Shown here: positions 18,700 to 28,364 of the stretch, piece by piece | How positions within the stretch are numbered: the stretch's first letter is position 1 | Layout: every line of letters starts with the position of its first letter | NCBI GenBank assembly: GCA_031292575.1 | Contig: JARLGX010000008.1 | Coordinates: 1-64,000, forward strand | DNA: 64,000 bases | From: Paludibacter sp. | GTDB taxonomy: Bacteria > Bacteroidota > Bacteroidia > Bacteroidales > Paludibacteraceae | Direction of reading: 5' to 3' | Notes under the pieces: generated by a model | What the model saw: only the letters and a program-made list of their open reading frames with translations | Told to the model about the DNA's origin: nothing | Databases searched by the model: none | Position numbers and translations under genes: made by a program

Positions 18700-19845
18700 A
18701 TGAAAGTATTATTTATTAGTTCATGGTATCCGACAGAAAATAATCCAAATTTTGGGATTTTCATCAAAGAACACGCAAGTGCAATTCAATCAACTGAAAA
18801 TGAAATCAAAGTATTAGCCATTTTAACCGAAAAATCACATTTATTTTTTACTATTAATAAGAATGTTTATGTAGATGAAGCTGGTATTGAAACCGTTGAA
18901 ATTCGAATTTTAACAAAATTCAAAAATTTAGTTTATCATTTTGTACCACTACAAAACAAAATAGCTTTTTACTTTTATAAAAAATTGCTTTCCAAATCAT
19001 TCTCGCCAGATTTAGTACATTCAAATGTTGTTTTTCCAGCTGGAATGATTGGTGATTTTATTTCAAAAAAAATTAAAAAACCGCATATTATAACTGAACA
19101 CTGGAGTAAAATAGGTGGAATACTTAAAAAGCCATATCTTTCTTGGTTGACAAAAAAAACATATAAAAATGCCTCAAAGATTTTGACAGTTTCATATTTT
19201 TTGAAAGATTATATGATAAGTTTAATGCCAGCACTAAAGTCAAAAAAAATACAAATTATTCCAAATGTAATTAACTCAAATACTTTCACTTACAAACAAA
19301 AAAATAATTCTAAAAATGAAATTCATTTTTGTTCTATTGCGACATGGGCCACCAAAAGAGAACCCGACAAAAAGCCTGAGCTAATTATAGAAGCTTTATC
19401 CAAAGTGCAAAAAAACATTGAAAAAGAAATTATTTTAACACTAGTAGGCGGCGGTGACAGATTAGAAGAACTTGAACATCTCTGCAAAAAGCATCAATTA
19501 AGAGCTGAATTTACTGGTTATCAACCCAAAGCCAAAATTGCTACGATTTTACACAATTCCGATTTTTATATACATGCCAGCACAATTGAAACTTTTGGGA
19601 TTGTTATTGTTGAAGCATTAATGACTGGAACGCCAGTAATCTGTTCCAATGTGGGAGCTTTACCTGAAATTATAAATGAATCAAATGGTATTTTATGTGA
19701 AAATACTATAGAAAAATGGGTTGAAGGAATCCAACTATGTATAAATACTAGTTACAATTCAAAACAAATTTCAGTTAATACAGGAAATCGATTTAGTTTA
19801 GAAATTATTGGTAGTCAAATTAACGATGCATATAAAGAATTATAA
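18700..19845 (+). CDS. glycosyltransferase family 4 protein
   Basis: This 381-residue GT-B fold enzyme starts 6 bp after the YitT gene. The N-terminal acceptor domain begins MKVLFISSWYPTENNPNFG. The C-terminal GT1-type domain has LTLVGGGDRLEELE and the donor-binding EX7E region in STIETFGIVIVEALMTGTPVI. Such enzymes transfer a sugar from a nucleotide-sugar donor with retention of configuration during surface polysaccharide assembly. It converges with the large polysaccharide cluster on the minus strand and is probably part of the same pathway. Donor and acceptor are unknown. Confidence 0.88.
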   Translation: MKVLFISSWYPTENNPNFGIFIKEHASAIQSTENEIKVLAILTEKSHLFFTINKNVYVDEAGIETVEIRILTKFKNLVYHFVPLQNKIAFYFYKKLLSKSFSPDLVHSNVVFPAGMIGDFISKKIKKPHIITEHWSKIGGILKKPYLSWLTKKTYKNASKILTVSYFLKDYMISLMPALKSKKIQIIPNVINSNTFTYKQKNNSKNEIHFCSIATWATKREPDKKPELIIEALSKVQKNIEKEIILTLVGGGDRLEELEHLCKKHQLRAEFTGYQPKAKIATILHNSDFYIHASTIETFGIVIVEALMTGTPVICSNVGALPEIINESNGILCENTIEKWVEGIQLCINTSYNSKQISVNTGNRFSLEIIGSQINDAYKEL

Positions 19846-19876
19846 TCAGAATCTGATATAATCAAAAGTGAATTAG

Positions 19877-20776
19877 CTATTTTTCAGCCCTAATTAATGC
19901 TTTTCTAAAACTCGGAACTTCATTTTCATCTACAAAAACAATATAACCGTTAGAAAAATCACAAATAAATTCTCTGTTTATCAGATATTTGTATATATTA
20001 TCGGCATCTTCATTACGATGATAAGTACATACACACATTTTTAAGCTTTTTGTATTGCTAAAAAAAGATTTCATTCCATCAAATGCTTTCATTTCATAAC
20101 CTTCGATATCAAGTTTAATAAAATAATTTTCATTTTGATCAATTTTAATAAAGCCGTCAACTGAAACAGTATCTTCACTATCAGAATCTGAGAGGTACTT
20201 TCCGATTATTTCTACTTTATCTTTCCAAGGAAGAAAAGTAAGTTGCAGTGCTTCAATCCATTCCGGCTTACATTCAATTAGATATAGTTTTTTGATTTTT
20301 TCAATAATCGATAATGAGAAACTACCTTCAGCTACTCCACCATCAATTACAATACTTCCATTGCCGACCTGAAATTCATCAGTCAGATAACAATGTGGCG
20401 AATTTTTGTCTTGTTCTTTAAGAATTCCTCTCATTGTCCACAAAATTTGAAACCGAGTGTATTGTTTCGGGAAATATAACTTTTTGCGTTCAAAGAAAAT
20501 ATAATGAAAAGAAAACTGTTCGTCGAAATAAATCTCAGTTGTAAAATTATCGTATTTCAATGACCAAAAATATGGAAGTGGGCTAAAGCGATGTGTTTTC
20601 AGAAAACTCATAGCTTCTTCAATTTCAGTCGGTTTATTTCTTATTACCATGTTATTATTTAACAAATTCATCCTTCTGGCTCTATTTAATTTTGAGTCTG
20701 TGTAAAGCTTTACAAAACTCTGTATAGATTGAGGAGCATATTTTTGCCAATAAAATTTGATTGATTTCATGTACAT
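19877..20776 (-). CDS. FkbM-family SAM-dependent methyltransferase
   Basis: The protein has 299 residues. The methyltransferase core is seen in SIVIDGGVAEGSFSLS (SAM-binding motif I), LIECKPEWIEAL, and the FkbM block DQNENYFIKLDIEGYEMKAFDG. FkbM-type enzymes O-methylate sugars or small molecules. As the last gene of the minus-strand polysaccharide cluster it may methylate the glycan. A second Met two codons in is an alternative start. Its 14-bp spacing from the upstream GT2 gene indicates cotranscription. Confidence 0.8.
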   Translation of the reverse strand: MYMKSIKFYWQKYAPQSIQSFVKLYTDSKLNRARRMNLLNNNMVIRNKPTEIEEAMSFLKTHRFSPLPYFWSLKYDNFTTEIYFDEQFSFHYIFFERKKLYFPKQYTRFQILWTMRGILKEQDKNSPHCYLTDEFQVGNGSIVIDGGVAEGSFSLSIIEKIKKLYLIECKPEWIEALQLTFLPWKDKVEIIGKYLSDSDSEDTVSVDGFIKIDQNENYFIKLDIEGYEMKAFDGMKSFFSNTKSLKMCVCTYHRNEDADNIYKYLINREFICDFSNGYIVFVDENEVPSFRKALIRAEK

Positions 20777-20790
20777 TTGAAAGAATTAAT

Positions 20791-21813
20791 TTATTTATAA
20801 CTGGTATTCCCAATCAACTTGGCTAACCATTCGACATCTCCGTGAAATAAACTCATGATTAGTCCTACAATCGATCTTAATTTCCAAATTGGTTGATGAA
20901 AACCATAATGGATTAAAGAATGAATGTAATCTTTTCGAGCTCCACTAAAATCTTTTCTGATCAGCTTATACCTACCTGATCTAGAGTAACTTATAACTAA
21001 TCGGTCACAAAAATGATTGTCTATCACTTTCTTAGTTAATCCATGTTCTGCAAAAAGTTCGGGATAACGTTGCATCATTTCCTGAATAAGCAAGTAATAA
21101 CTTGAAGTCATTTGGCCGGTGTATGTTTTTGTAACCTGAGTTGGATATATTCTCCAATGCCCCAACGGCTGATTAATAAACGCAAATTCGCCTCTTAAAA
21201 GAAGCTCCAGCGTTGTAGGAATGTCAACCAATGGCAAATTATATTTTTGAACAAATCCACCCAGCGAATCCAGCGCATCTTTGCGAATTACAATTGTTAA
21301 TGCGGGGATGAGCGTTGTATAAATGAATTTTTTTAAGAAACTTCCAATCGGCTTGTTATTGAAAAGTGTCTCATCTTCTGTGTTTTTAGGTGCAAGGTAG
21401 TAATTTTCCGACAAATCAATCGACGATAAATAAGCTTTTCCCCAACACAAAACGCATTCGGGCTTTTTCTCCATAACCTCAATCTGCATAGTCAGTTTTT
21501 CGGGTAACCATACATCATCGCACTCTAAAATGGCAACATATTTTCCTTTACATTTGGATAGTGCGAAGTTATATGATTCGCCTAACCGGAAAATTCCTAC
21601 ATTTTTCTGGGTATAAGCATGAATGCGCTTGTCTTTTTTCTCATATTCTTGGGCAATGGCAAATGTACCATCAGTGCTGCCATCATCAATAATAATCATT
21701 TCCCAATTATTATAGGTTTGTTTCAACACGGACTCAATGCAGTCAGAAATATGCTTTTCGTGATTATAGGTGGGTGAAATTATCGAAACTAGTGGGTTTT
21801 CTTTATTATTCAT
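20791..21813 (-). CDS. glycosyltransferase family 2 protein
   Basis: This 340-residue GT-A enzyme has the opening motif VSIISPTYNHEKHISDCIESVL, nucleotide-binding IIIDDGSTDGTF and the DXD-like ECDDVWLPEKL. I prefer the ATG at 21813 over one at 21825, because TATATTTG (minus strand, 21827-21834) just upstream looks like a -7 promoter element that would start transcription very near 21820. It is an inverting transferase for surface-polysaccharide assembly. Substrate not readable. Confidence 0.87.
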   Translation of the reverse strand: MNNKENPLVSIISPTYNHEKHISDCIESVLKQTYNNWEMIIIDDGSTDGTFAIAQEYEKKDKRIHAYTQKNVGIFRLGESYNFALSKCKGKYVAILECDDVWLPEKLTMQIEVMEKKPECVLCWGKAYLSSIDLSENYYLAPKNTEDETLFNNKPIGSFLKKFIYTTLIPALTIVIRKDALDSLGGFVQKYNLPLVDIPTTLELLLRGEFAFINQPLGHWRIYPTQVTKTYTGQMTSSYYLLIQEMMQRYPELFAEHGLTKKVIDNHFCDRLVISYSRSGRYKLIRKDFSGARKDYIHSLIHYGFHQPIWKLRSIVGLIMSLFHGDVEWLAKLIGNTSYK

Positions 21814-21866
21814 AATATAATGCATACAAATATATTGTTACAAATTTTAGTTTAAATCTGAAAAGA

Positions 21867-22715
21867 TTAACATAAATCATATTGTCCGGTTTTGGAATTG
21901 AATCCATGTATAATACCTAAGAAAATTGCTTTATATTTTTGAAACCGTTGCTTTTCAAAAACAATTTTAATTAATCGATAAATAATTTTATATTGATAAA
22001 AGTTGACTTTATCAGAGGAATTAGTATATTCAGGATATAATTTCCATGTTAAAATAGTATTTCTAACTATATAATACGTGCTTTGAGCCGAATAATTATT
22101 TATCAACAGACCTAATTTTGTTTTCTCTGCATATCCTTCTTTATGCAATAATGTTATTGGAGTAACACAAACGGTTTTAAAATTATTTCTTTTTGCTTTA
22201 AAGCAAAATTCGATATCAATCATATAAATAAAGAAATCTTCATTAAACAACCCAATTTCATTAAAAATCTTTACGGGATAAACTGCACCCGAAGAAATAG
22301 CAGTACGAACTTCTGTAAAAATACTAGTTGAATTTGATATAATATTCCGGTTGGGAGCATAAATAGCTACCGTCGTATTATAATCATTTTCAATTAATTT
22401 AATATATTTATAAAATTCATTATCAGAAAAATAACTATCCTGATCCATTGTCAATAAGAAATCAAACTCATTCTGCTGCGCCCAACGAACTGCCTCGTTA
22501 AACGGTTTAGCTAAACCCTCATTATGTCCGGTTCCACGAATTTCAATATTCTTTGAATTAACTAGTTGAAAAATCTCATCTATTTTACTATCAATTTTGG
22601 GAGTGTTCTCCCAAATAATAAGTTTATCTAGATAGTGTAAATATGTATTTATATTTTTAGCAAAATCCAGAATATCAGGATAAAATGCAGATACTATACC
22701 AATGGTCTTTCTCAT
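21867..22715 (-). CDS. rhamnosyltransferase-like GT2 glycosyltransferase
   Basis: The protein has 282 residues. It begins TIGIVSAFYPDILDFAKNI and carries LLTMDQDSYFSDNEF (the DQDS variant of the DXD site) and FFIYMIDIEFCFKAKR, a pattern seen in RfbF/WbbL-like rhamnosyltransferases. It is a clear paralogue of the next gene upstream (22757-23608), with matching LIIWENTPK, TMDQDS and YYIVRNT blocks, so the pair arose by duplication. It probably adds a deoxyhexose to the repeat unit. No rhamnose (rml) synthesis genes are in the window. Confidence 0.83.
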   Translation of the reverse strand: MRKTIGIVSAFYPDILDFAKNINTYLHYLDKLIIWENTPKIDSKIDEIFQLVNSKNIEIRGTGHNEGLAKPFNEAVRWAQQNEFDFLLTMDQDSYFSDNEFYKYIKLIENDYNTTVAIYAPNRNIISNSTSIFTEVRTAISSGAVYPVKIFNEIGLFNEDFFIYMIDIEFCFKAKRNNFKTVCVTPITLLHKEGYAEKTKLGLLINNYSAQSTYYIVRNTILTWKLYPEYTNSSDKVNFYQYKIIYRLIKIVFEKQRFQKYKAIFLGIIHGFNSKTGQYDLC

Positions 22716-22756
22716 AAATATGAATCAACTTAATTTTTTTAATTCAGCAAAATCAA

Positions 22757-23608
22757 TTATTTTATAAACTTATCATATCGACCTAGTCGTTTCATTTTAA
22801 AATGCCAAAGAGCAGTATAAATTGCAGTAAATTTTCTAAAGGAATCTTTTTCAAAAATTAATTTTAAGGTTCTGTAAATTATTCTATACTTGACAAATGA
22901 GTGTTTGTAGGATTGCTCAAAATATGCCGGAAATCTATTCCATAACCATAATGTATTTCGAATATAATAATAAGTTCGTTGAGCAGAATAAGGAACAATT
23001 TTTAATCCAGTCCAATGTTTATAATGATAACCCATTTGATGTTCTAAATTAACTTCACGAATTACAATTACCTGATATCCAACATCTTTAGCCCTCAAAC
23101 AATAGTCGGTGTCAATTGCATCAATAACCAAATTCTCATTAAATCCCTGTAGTTCCAAAAATACATGAATTGGATAAATTGCTCCCGAAATAAAAATATA
23201 ATCTACTTCTCCATTATTTACTTTGTTCTGCTCGCGGCTAGTACTATTTGGACCAAATGCAGCAACTTTTTTATCGAGTAAATTTTCAATTAATTGGAGA
23301 TATCTTTCGAAATGGCTAGTAGAAAATGTACTATCCTGATCCATTGTCAACAAGTGTGTGAAGTTATGTTCTTTTGCATATTTTGCACACAAATTAAATG
23401 GAACTGCCAGGTATTCATTTTTTCCGGTTGTTCTAACTTCAATCTTATTACTATTTAGTTTTTCAATCAATTTATAAATATAACTTTTTTCTTTGGGTGT
23501 ATTTTCCCAAATAATAAGGTACTCAATATCAGAAATAAACGAATTTATATTTCGTTCCAGTTCATCAATATCGGGGAAAAATGAAGTTATAACACCCAGA
23601 ATTTTCAT
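22757..23608 (-). CDS. rhamnosyltransferase-like GT2 glycosyltransferase (paralogue)
   Basis: The protein has 283 residues. It shares with its neighbour at 21867-22715 the blocks EYLIIWENTPKEKS, HLLTMDQDSTFSTSHF, GAIYPIHVF and YYYIRNTLWLWNRFP. The DQDS site is the probable metal/nucleotide-sugar site. It starts 7 bp downstream of the flippase gene and is cotranscribed. Two paralogous transferases in series suggest a repeat unit with two similar linkages. Specificity is unknown. Confidence 0.83.
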   Translation of the reverse strand: MKILGVITSFFPDIDELERNINSFISDIEYLIIWENTPKEKSYIYKLIEKLNSNKIEVRTTGKNEYLAVPFNLCAKYAKEHNFTHLLTMDQDSTFSTSHFERYLQLIENLLDKKVAAFGPNSTSREQNKVNNGEVDYIFISGAIYPIHVFLELQGFNENLVIDAIDTDYCLRAKDVGYQVIVIREVNLEHQMGYHYKHWTGLKIVPYSAQRTYYYIRNTLWLWNRFPAYFEQSYKHSFVKYRIIYRTLKLIFEKDSFRKFTAIYTALWHFKMKRLGRYDKFIK

Positions 23609-23615
23609 AATAAAA

Positions 23616-25001
23616 TTACAATTGCTTGATGGTTGTAAAAGCTGATATAAAGTAATCCTTAAACTTTATATCTAAATCCTTAATAACCATGTATGGCCAT
23701 TTCCAGTTTTGATAAACAATTTGAGCGATTCCGGGAGCTAAAATCATGCCCCAAATACCAATTGTAGTAAGTTTTAAACTTATAAATAACAAAGCTACCG
23801 AAGCTAAGCCTGATATAATCGATGCTTTAGCAAAAGGAACTTCATTCTTAGTTAAAAGCATTTGAGCTGCTAAACCATGATTGGTTTCTAAAAAAGCCAC
23901 AATCAGGAAGACAAAGGTCATGAAAGCTGGAAGTAACTGGGTTTTACTATGAATCAAGGTCAGTAAACTCGGACCAATAAAAATTAACCCAGCTCCACAA
24001 ATAAAGAAAACCATCACCATACTGAATTTAGCCTTCAGGTACATTCTCTTTATTTGCTCAAAATCTTCATTTACACGGTGTAACGTTATTTTAGGATAAT
24101 AGGTTCCAAACCACAAAAGACCCAAAGAAATAATTAAATCTATCATTTGCTTCGTTGTCCCATAACTCGCAATCTGATCAAGAGTCAAATAAAGTGGTGC
24201 AATCAGAATAATTAACCTACTATTTAACAACCCTCCCATTGTAGTCAATCCTATTTTAAGGGCATTGGGTGTCATTAATTTCATCACCTCGCTTACCTTT
24301 ATATTAGCTGAGGTGTGCAAATTTAATTTCAATTCTTTATCATAAAACGAGTAATAACATAAGGTTCTGTTCACAATATCACTAACAAATTGTGCTATTA
24401 CAAGCGAAATTATTCCATAACCCAACAAAAGGAAAATTATGGCAGTTCCAATTCTGCTTACTTGACCAATTATGATTATTTGCTGAACGCGCTTTACCTT
24501 CCCTCTTCCCGACAAAATAGAACTATAATAATAAGTATACAGCTGATAAGCAACTAAAACACCATAAGCAAACCACGAAACCCAGATTTCACTTTTGTTT
24601 CCGCTATATTCTTTTAAGATTTGCGTGAGATAAAAAGGACTAACAATTGTAAAAACGCCAAGAAAAATAATAGACAAAATACCATAATAACGCCTCATTG
24701 CTGCAATTACACTTTTCAGCAAACCATAATCAATTGAATTATCATTATTTACAGGTGTATATCCTTCTTTTTTAAGTTCCTTTACACCACTAAAAATATA
24801 TGTTACATTTCTGGTAAATGAATTAGCAAAACCAAAATCCAGCAAAGTTGCTAATCCTCCAATTGTCACATAAATCGTCCAAAGCCCATACTCCTGTCTT
24901 GGTAATATCCTTAGAACCAATGGTAAAACAATTATCCCTGAAGCCACACGCATAAATGTTGCTGCAAAATTCCAGATTACATCTTTTCGCCCTATTTGCA
25001 T
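23616..25001 (-). CDS. polysaccharide flippase (Wzx/MATE-like, MOP superfamily)
   Basis: This 461-residue integral membrane protein has about 12 hydrophobic helices. It begins GRKDVIWNFAATFMRVASGIIVLPL, the usual oligosaccharide-translocase opening. Wzx moves undecaprenyl-linked repeat units across the inner membrane. Its presence amid glycosyltransferases supports a Wzx/Wzy-type or similar glycan pathway. No Wzy polymerase with its typical helix pattern is evident in the window. Confidence 0.88.
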   Translation of the reverse strand: MQIGRKDVIWNFAATFMRVASGIIVLPLVLRILPRQEYGLWTIYVTIGGLATLLDFGFANSFTRNVTYIFSGVKELKKEGYTPVNNDNSIDYGLLKSVIAAMRRYYGILSIIFLGVFTIVSPFYLTQILKEYSGNKSEIWVSWFAYGVLVAYQLYTYYYSSILSGRGKVKRVQQIIIIGQVSRIGTAIIFLLLGYGIISLVIAQFVSDIVNRTLCYYSFYDKELKLNLHTSANIKVSEVMKLMTPNALKIGLTTMGGLLNSRLIILIAPLYLTLDQIASYGTTKQMIDLIISLGLLWFGTYYPKITLHRVNEDFEQIKRMYLKAKFSMVMVFFICGAGLIFIGPSLLTLIHSKTQLLPAFMTFVFLIVAFLETNHGLAAQMLLTKNEVPFAKASIISGLASVALLFISLKLTTIGIWGMILAPGIAQIVYQNWKWPYMVIKDLDIKFKDYFISAFTTIKQL

Positions 25002-25019
25002 ATTCTAAATAAATTTCAG

Positions 25020-25976
25020 TTATGAGTTAGATGTTTCCTTATACAAATAAAAACATGCTGTATCTCCATCATTCAATGAATTCAACTGAATTGCTTCTTT
25101 TTTAAAAGCTTTCAACTGAATTTTGGAAAATATATTTACCTTGTCAGTTATTTTATATCCTCTCAGATACTTTTCACTTCCAATAAATTGAAATGAGGTA
25201 GAATCAAATTTTACTTCATCCAGTTTCAAACCAGACTTTTCAGCTAAAATACTCATACTCTTAACTGTATGTAAATAAAAGTGTCGAGGTGCATCAAGTT
25301 GTACCCAATTAGTTTTATATTTTCTCCAAGCATATGAACCGGCAAGTGGAATTCTTATAAGAATGCACCCATTTTTTTCGACTATTGTAGAAAGTTTCAG
25401 TAATACTTTTTCTGGAAATTCCATGTGTTCAAATGAGTGATTCAACATAATTAAATCAAACTTATTGTCCAAGTCAAACAAGTCCTTTTTGTAAATTGAC
25501 AAATTATTGTCGTAGAATATATCCTTTTGATTGAAGGGATCTATTCCCGTAAGATTTTTATAACCAAATCGTTGCATTGTAAGTAACAATTTACCAGTAC
25601 CACAACCAACATCTAAAATTTTTGACTCCAAATTAACGATTCCAGGTTTTATCCATGGAAATTGATTTGCAACAAAAAATGACAAAATAAATCCAAGGAT
25701 ATTAAAGCTACCAGCATAATATCTTGCAACTTTTATTTTTAAAAAAGATTTAAAGGCTGTCCGTTTTTTGAAGAATATTGGTCTTTTAAATGAAAGATAA
25801 TCCGTTGGATAATAATCAGCTATATTGGTTGGAATGCTTTCAATCTGTAAACAACCACACTTACTACATTCAAAATAATTAAATTCCCTATTAAGTCCAT
25901 ACATTAACTCTTTGGCTAAAAAAGGATTATTATTTATAGTGTTTCCACAAATTTTACAAGCTAGCAAATTTTCCAT
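25020..25976 (-). CDS. class I SAM-dependent methyltransferase with N-terminal zinc-binding region
   Basis: The protein has 318 residues. The N-terminus holds a Cys4 zinc-ribbon-like pair (CKICG at 7-11, CSKCGC near 37). The methyltransferase domain follows, with ILDVGCGTGKLLLTMQRFG, DLIMLNHSFEHMEFP and GCILIRIPLAGSYAWRKY. This zinc-ribbon plus methyltransferase build is common for sugar methyltransferases in O-antigen clusters. It lies 2 bp from wecB and 18 bp from the flippase gene, so it is within one operon. Confidence 0.82.
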   Translation of the reverse strand: MENLLACKICGNTINNNPFLAKELMYGLNREFNYFECSKCGCLQIESIPTNIADYYPTDYLSFKRPIFFKKRTAFKSFLKIKVARYYAGSFNILGFILSFFVANQFPWIKPGIVNLESKILDVGCGTGKLLLTMQRFGYKNLTGIDPFNQKDIFYDNNLSIYKKDLFDLDNKFDLIMLNHSFEHMEFPEKVLLKLSTIVEKNGCILIRIPLAGSYAWRKYKTNWVQLDAPRHFYLHTVKSMSILAEKSGLKLDEVKFDSTSFQFIGSEKYLRGYKITDKVNIFSKIQLKAFKKEAIQLNSLNDGDTACFYLYKETSNS

Positions 25977-25978
25977 TT

Positions 25979-27052
25979 CTATTTGTAGTTTAAAATATAT
26001 TGAGCAATGCGTTCAGCAGCGTCTCCTTTACCATATAAATTAATTGAAAAGTCCGATTGTTTTGTCCGAAGTAATTCAAAAGCATTTTTTAATCTTATTT
26101 TATCACTTCCTACCAAAACATTAAAACCTCTATCAACCAATTCAACCCATTCTGTTTGCTCACGCAATGTAATACAATGTTTTCCAAAGAAGAAAGCTTC
26201 TTTTTGAATACCACCGCTATCAGTAATTACTAATTCAGAGTTTTTCAACAACATAATCATATCAAAATAACCAACAGGATCAATTAATCTGAATTCGGTA
26301 GAGATATTTAGTTTTTTTAAAATATTTCGGGTTCTTGGATGTATTGGTACAATTACAGGAATTTGACGATTTATTTCATTTAATCCTTCAACAATATTTC
26401 TAATATTTTCAACAGAATCAGTATTTTCCTGACGATGAATAGTGGCCAATACAAATTTAGTTATTCCAATTTGTTTTAAAATATCAGATGTTTTTTCAGC
26501 TTTATCAGCGTAAAAAAGTGCTGCATCCAACATCACATCGCCATTCTTAAAAATCTCAACTGGCAAATTGTCAAAACCTTCTCGTTTAAGATTTTGTATA
26601 GCAGAATCAGTTGGACAAAACAATATATTTGAAATTCTATCAGTCAAAATTCGATTAATCTCTTCTGGCATATTCATATTGAATGACCTCAACCCTGCCT
26701 CTACATGAATAACCGGAATGTGTAGTTTTGCAGCTGCCAAAGCTCCAGCAAGCGTTGAATTAGTATCACCGTAAACCAGTACCCCATCTGGCATTTCAAC
26801 TTGTAAAACTTTCTCAACTTCTTCAAGCATTCTTCCTGTCATTGCACCATGCGAGACAGAATGAATATCGAGCTGATAAGTCGGTTTTGGTATTTCCATT
26901 TCTTCAAAAAAGATATCCGACATGTTGGTATCAAAATGTTGTCCGGTATGAATTATTACCTCTTCAATACCCAGCAATTTGAATTGACGACTTAGTGTTG
27001 CAGCTTTAATGAACTGCGGTCGGGCACCAACTACGGTTACTATCTTTTTCAT
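25979..27052 (-). CDS. wecB: UDP-N-acetylglucosamine 2-epimerase (non-hydrolysing)
   Basis: The protein has 357 residues. It interconverts UDP-GlcNAc and UDP-ManNAc. Family motifs seen are VGARPQFIKAA, IHTGQHFDTNMSD, VYGDTNSTLAG, HVEAGLRSFN, MPEEINRILTD, ATIHRQENTD and TDSGGIQKEAFFFGK. It is cytoplasmic and supplies ManNAc-type sugars for the glycan made by this cluster. It overlaps the upstream glycosyltransferase by 4 bp (translational coupling). A ManNAc dehydrogenase is not nearby, so the final sugar may be ManNAc itself. Confidence 0.93.
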   Translation of the reverse strand: MKKIVTVVGARPQFIKAATLSRQFKLLGIEEVIIHTGQHFDTNMSDIFFEEMEIPKPTYQLDIHSVSHGAMTGRMLEEVEKVLQVEMPDGVLVYGDTNSTLAGALAAAKLHIPVIHVEAGLRSFNMNMPEEINRILTDRISNILFCPTDSAIQNLKREGFDNLPVEIFKNGDVMLDAALFYADKAEKTSDILKQIGITKFVLATIHRQENTDSVENIRNIVEGLNEINRQIPVIVPIHPRTRNILKKLNISTEFRLIDPVGYFDMIMLLKNSELVITDSGGIQKEAFFFGKHCITLREQTEWVELVDRGFNVLVGSDKIRLKNAFELLRTKQSDFSINLYGKGDAAERIAQYILNYK

Positions 27053-28344
27053 AAAGAATTCAATAAATTTGCTAACTCACCTGTGAGCGAACGTCGTGAA
27101 AACCGAGTAACAGATTCATTCTGAACAATTAATGTTTTATTCTTATATCGTGTATAAAAGTCCAATATTGCTCTTTTTGTTTCTCTTTCATCCGAAAAAC
27201 CAACCATAATTCCAGCAGCAGTATCGCGAAGTACATCGGCAGCATTACCTTCAGTTGGTCCTACAGCTAAAATTGGACGTTTGGAAGCTAAATATTCATA
27301 AAATTTTCCAGTCAATATGCCATTTGCATTGGGCGATTGATTGATGAGCAAAAGTAAAATTTGAGAAGATTGTTGTTTAGCAATAGCCTCACTATGAGAC
27401 AAATAATCAATTTTATTTAAATAATCTTGTAAATTATATTTACGTATGGATTCTAAAACAGAAAAATCAATTTTTCCGACCAATTGAATTTGTAAGTCAA
27501 ATTTAAACTCAGAGTTTTCAGCACAAATCTCACTCAACACTTTCCAAACTGTTACAGGATTTCGCGAAGCATTTAATGTCCCGATGTGAGAAATAGTAAA
27601 TTTATTGTCCAACGGAACTTCAACTTGCTGAACATCTGATTCATCATACCCGTTCGAAATCACCTGTATGCGTTTCGGCTTCATCAATACAAATTCATCT
27701 TTCCAACCTTCCGAAACCGTCACCATACTGTCGGCAGTTCGAATTACTTTTTTCTCCAGCCTATGATGAATTTTATCAGCAAACCATGTTAAATTCAATT
27801 CTTTGTAAAAATCAATATTAGTCCATGGATCGCGGAAATCGGCCAGCCATGGTAAATCAGGCATATTCCTTTTCAGTCCCAATCCAATCAAATGCATAGA
27901 ATGTGGAGGTCCGGTTGTAATAATGGCATCTACCTTATTTTCCGTTAAATACTTAGTTAAATACTTAACGGAAGGTTTAACCCAAAATCGGCGCGGGTCA
28001 GGAATTAAAAAATTTCCTCTGATCCAAATCGAAAGTTTATCTTTCCACCCCTGTTTTTTATTTTCGGAAATAAATGCAGCATTAATTGGTTCATTTTTCT
28101 TCTTTCTTGTTAGTATCCGATATACATTATATGGTTCCCAAATTGGCGTTTTCAAAACAGTAAGATTTTCGGGTAAATCTTTTTCAAAAGATCTGTCAAT
28201 TGAAGGGAATTCACCATTTTCAGGAGTATAAATAATTGGTTCCCAGCCAAAATCTCTTAAATACTTTGTAAATTTGAGCCAACGTTGAACCCCGGCACCT
28301 CCACTTGGAAACCAATAATATGTTATAATCAGAACTTTCTTCAT
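27049..28344 (-). CDS. glycosyltransferase, GT4-like
   Basis: The protein has 431 residues. It opens with KVLIITYYWFPSGGAGVQRWLKF, the GT-B acceptor domain start typical of glycosyltransferases near O-antigen loci. It continues with DAIITTGPPHSMHLIG, WLADFRDPWTN and a C-terminal nucleotide-sugar domain (GILTGKFYEYLASKRPILAVG). It overlaps wecB by 4 bp. The role is sugar addition in surface polysaccharide assembly; the donor is unknown. Confidence 0.85.
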   Translation of the reverse strand: MKKVLIITYYWFPSGGAGVQRWLKFTKYLRDFGWEPIIYTPENGEFPSIDRSFEKDLPENLTVLKTPIWEPYNVYRILTRKKKNEPINAAFISENKKQGWKDKLSIWIRGNFLIPDPRRFWVKPSVKYLTKYLTENKVDAIITTGPPHSMHLIGLGLKRNMPDLPWLADFRDPWTNIDFYKELNLTWFADKIHHRLEKKVIRTADSMVTVSEGWKDEFVLMKPKRIQVISNGYDESDVQQVEVPLDNKFTISHIGTLNASRNPVTVWKVLSEICAENSEFKFDLQIQLVGKIDFSVLESIRKYNLQDYLNKIDYLSHSEAIAKQQSSQILLLLINQSPNANGILTGKFYEYLASKRPILAVGPTEGNAADVLRDTAAGIMVGFSDERETKRAILDFYTRYKNKTLIVQNESVTRFSRRSLTGELANLLNSL

Positions 28345-28364
28345 CTTAACTCGTTCAAAAAAAA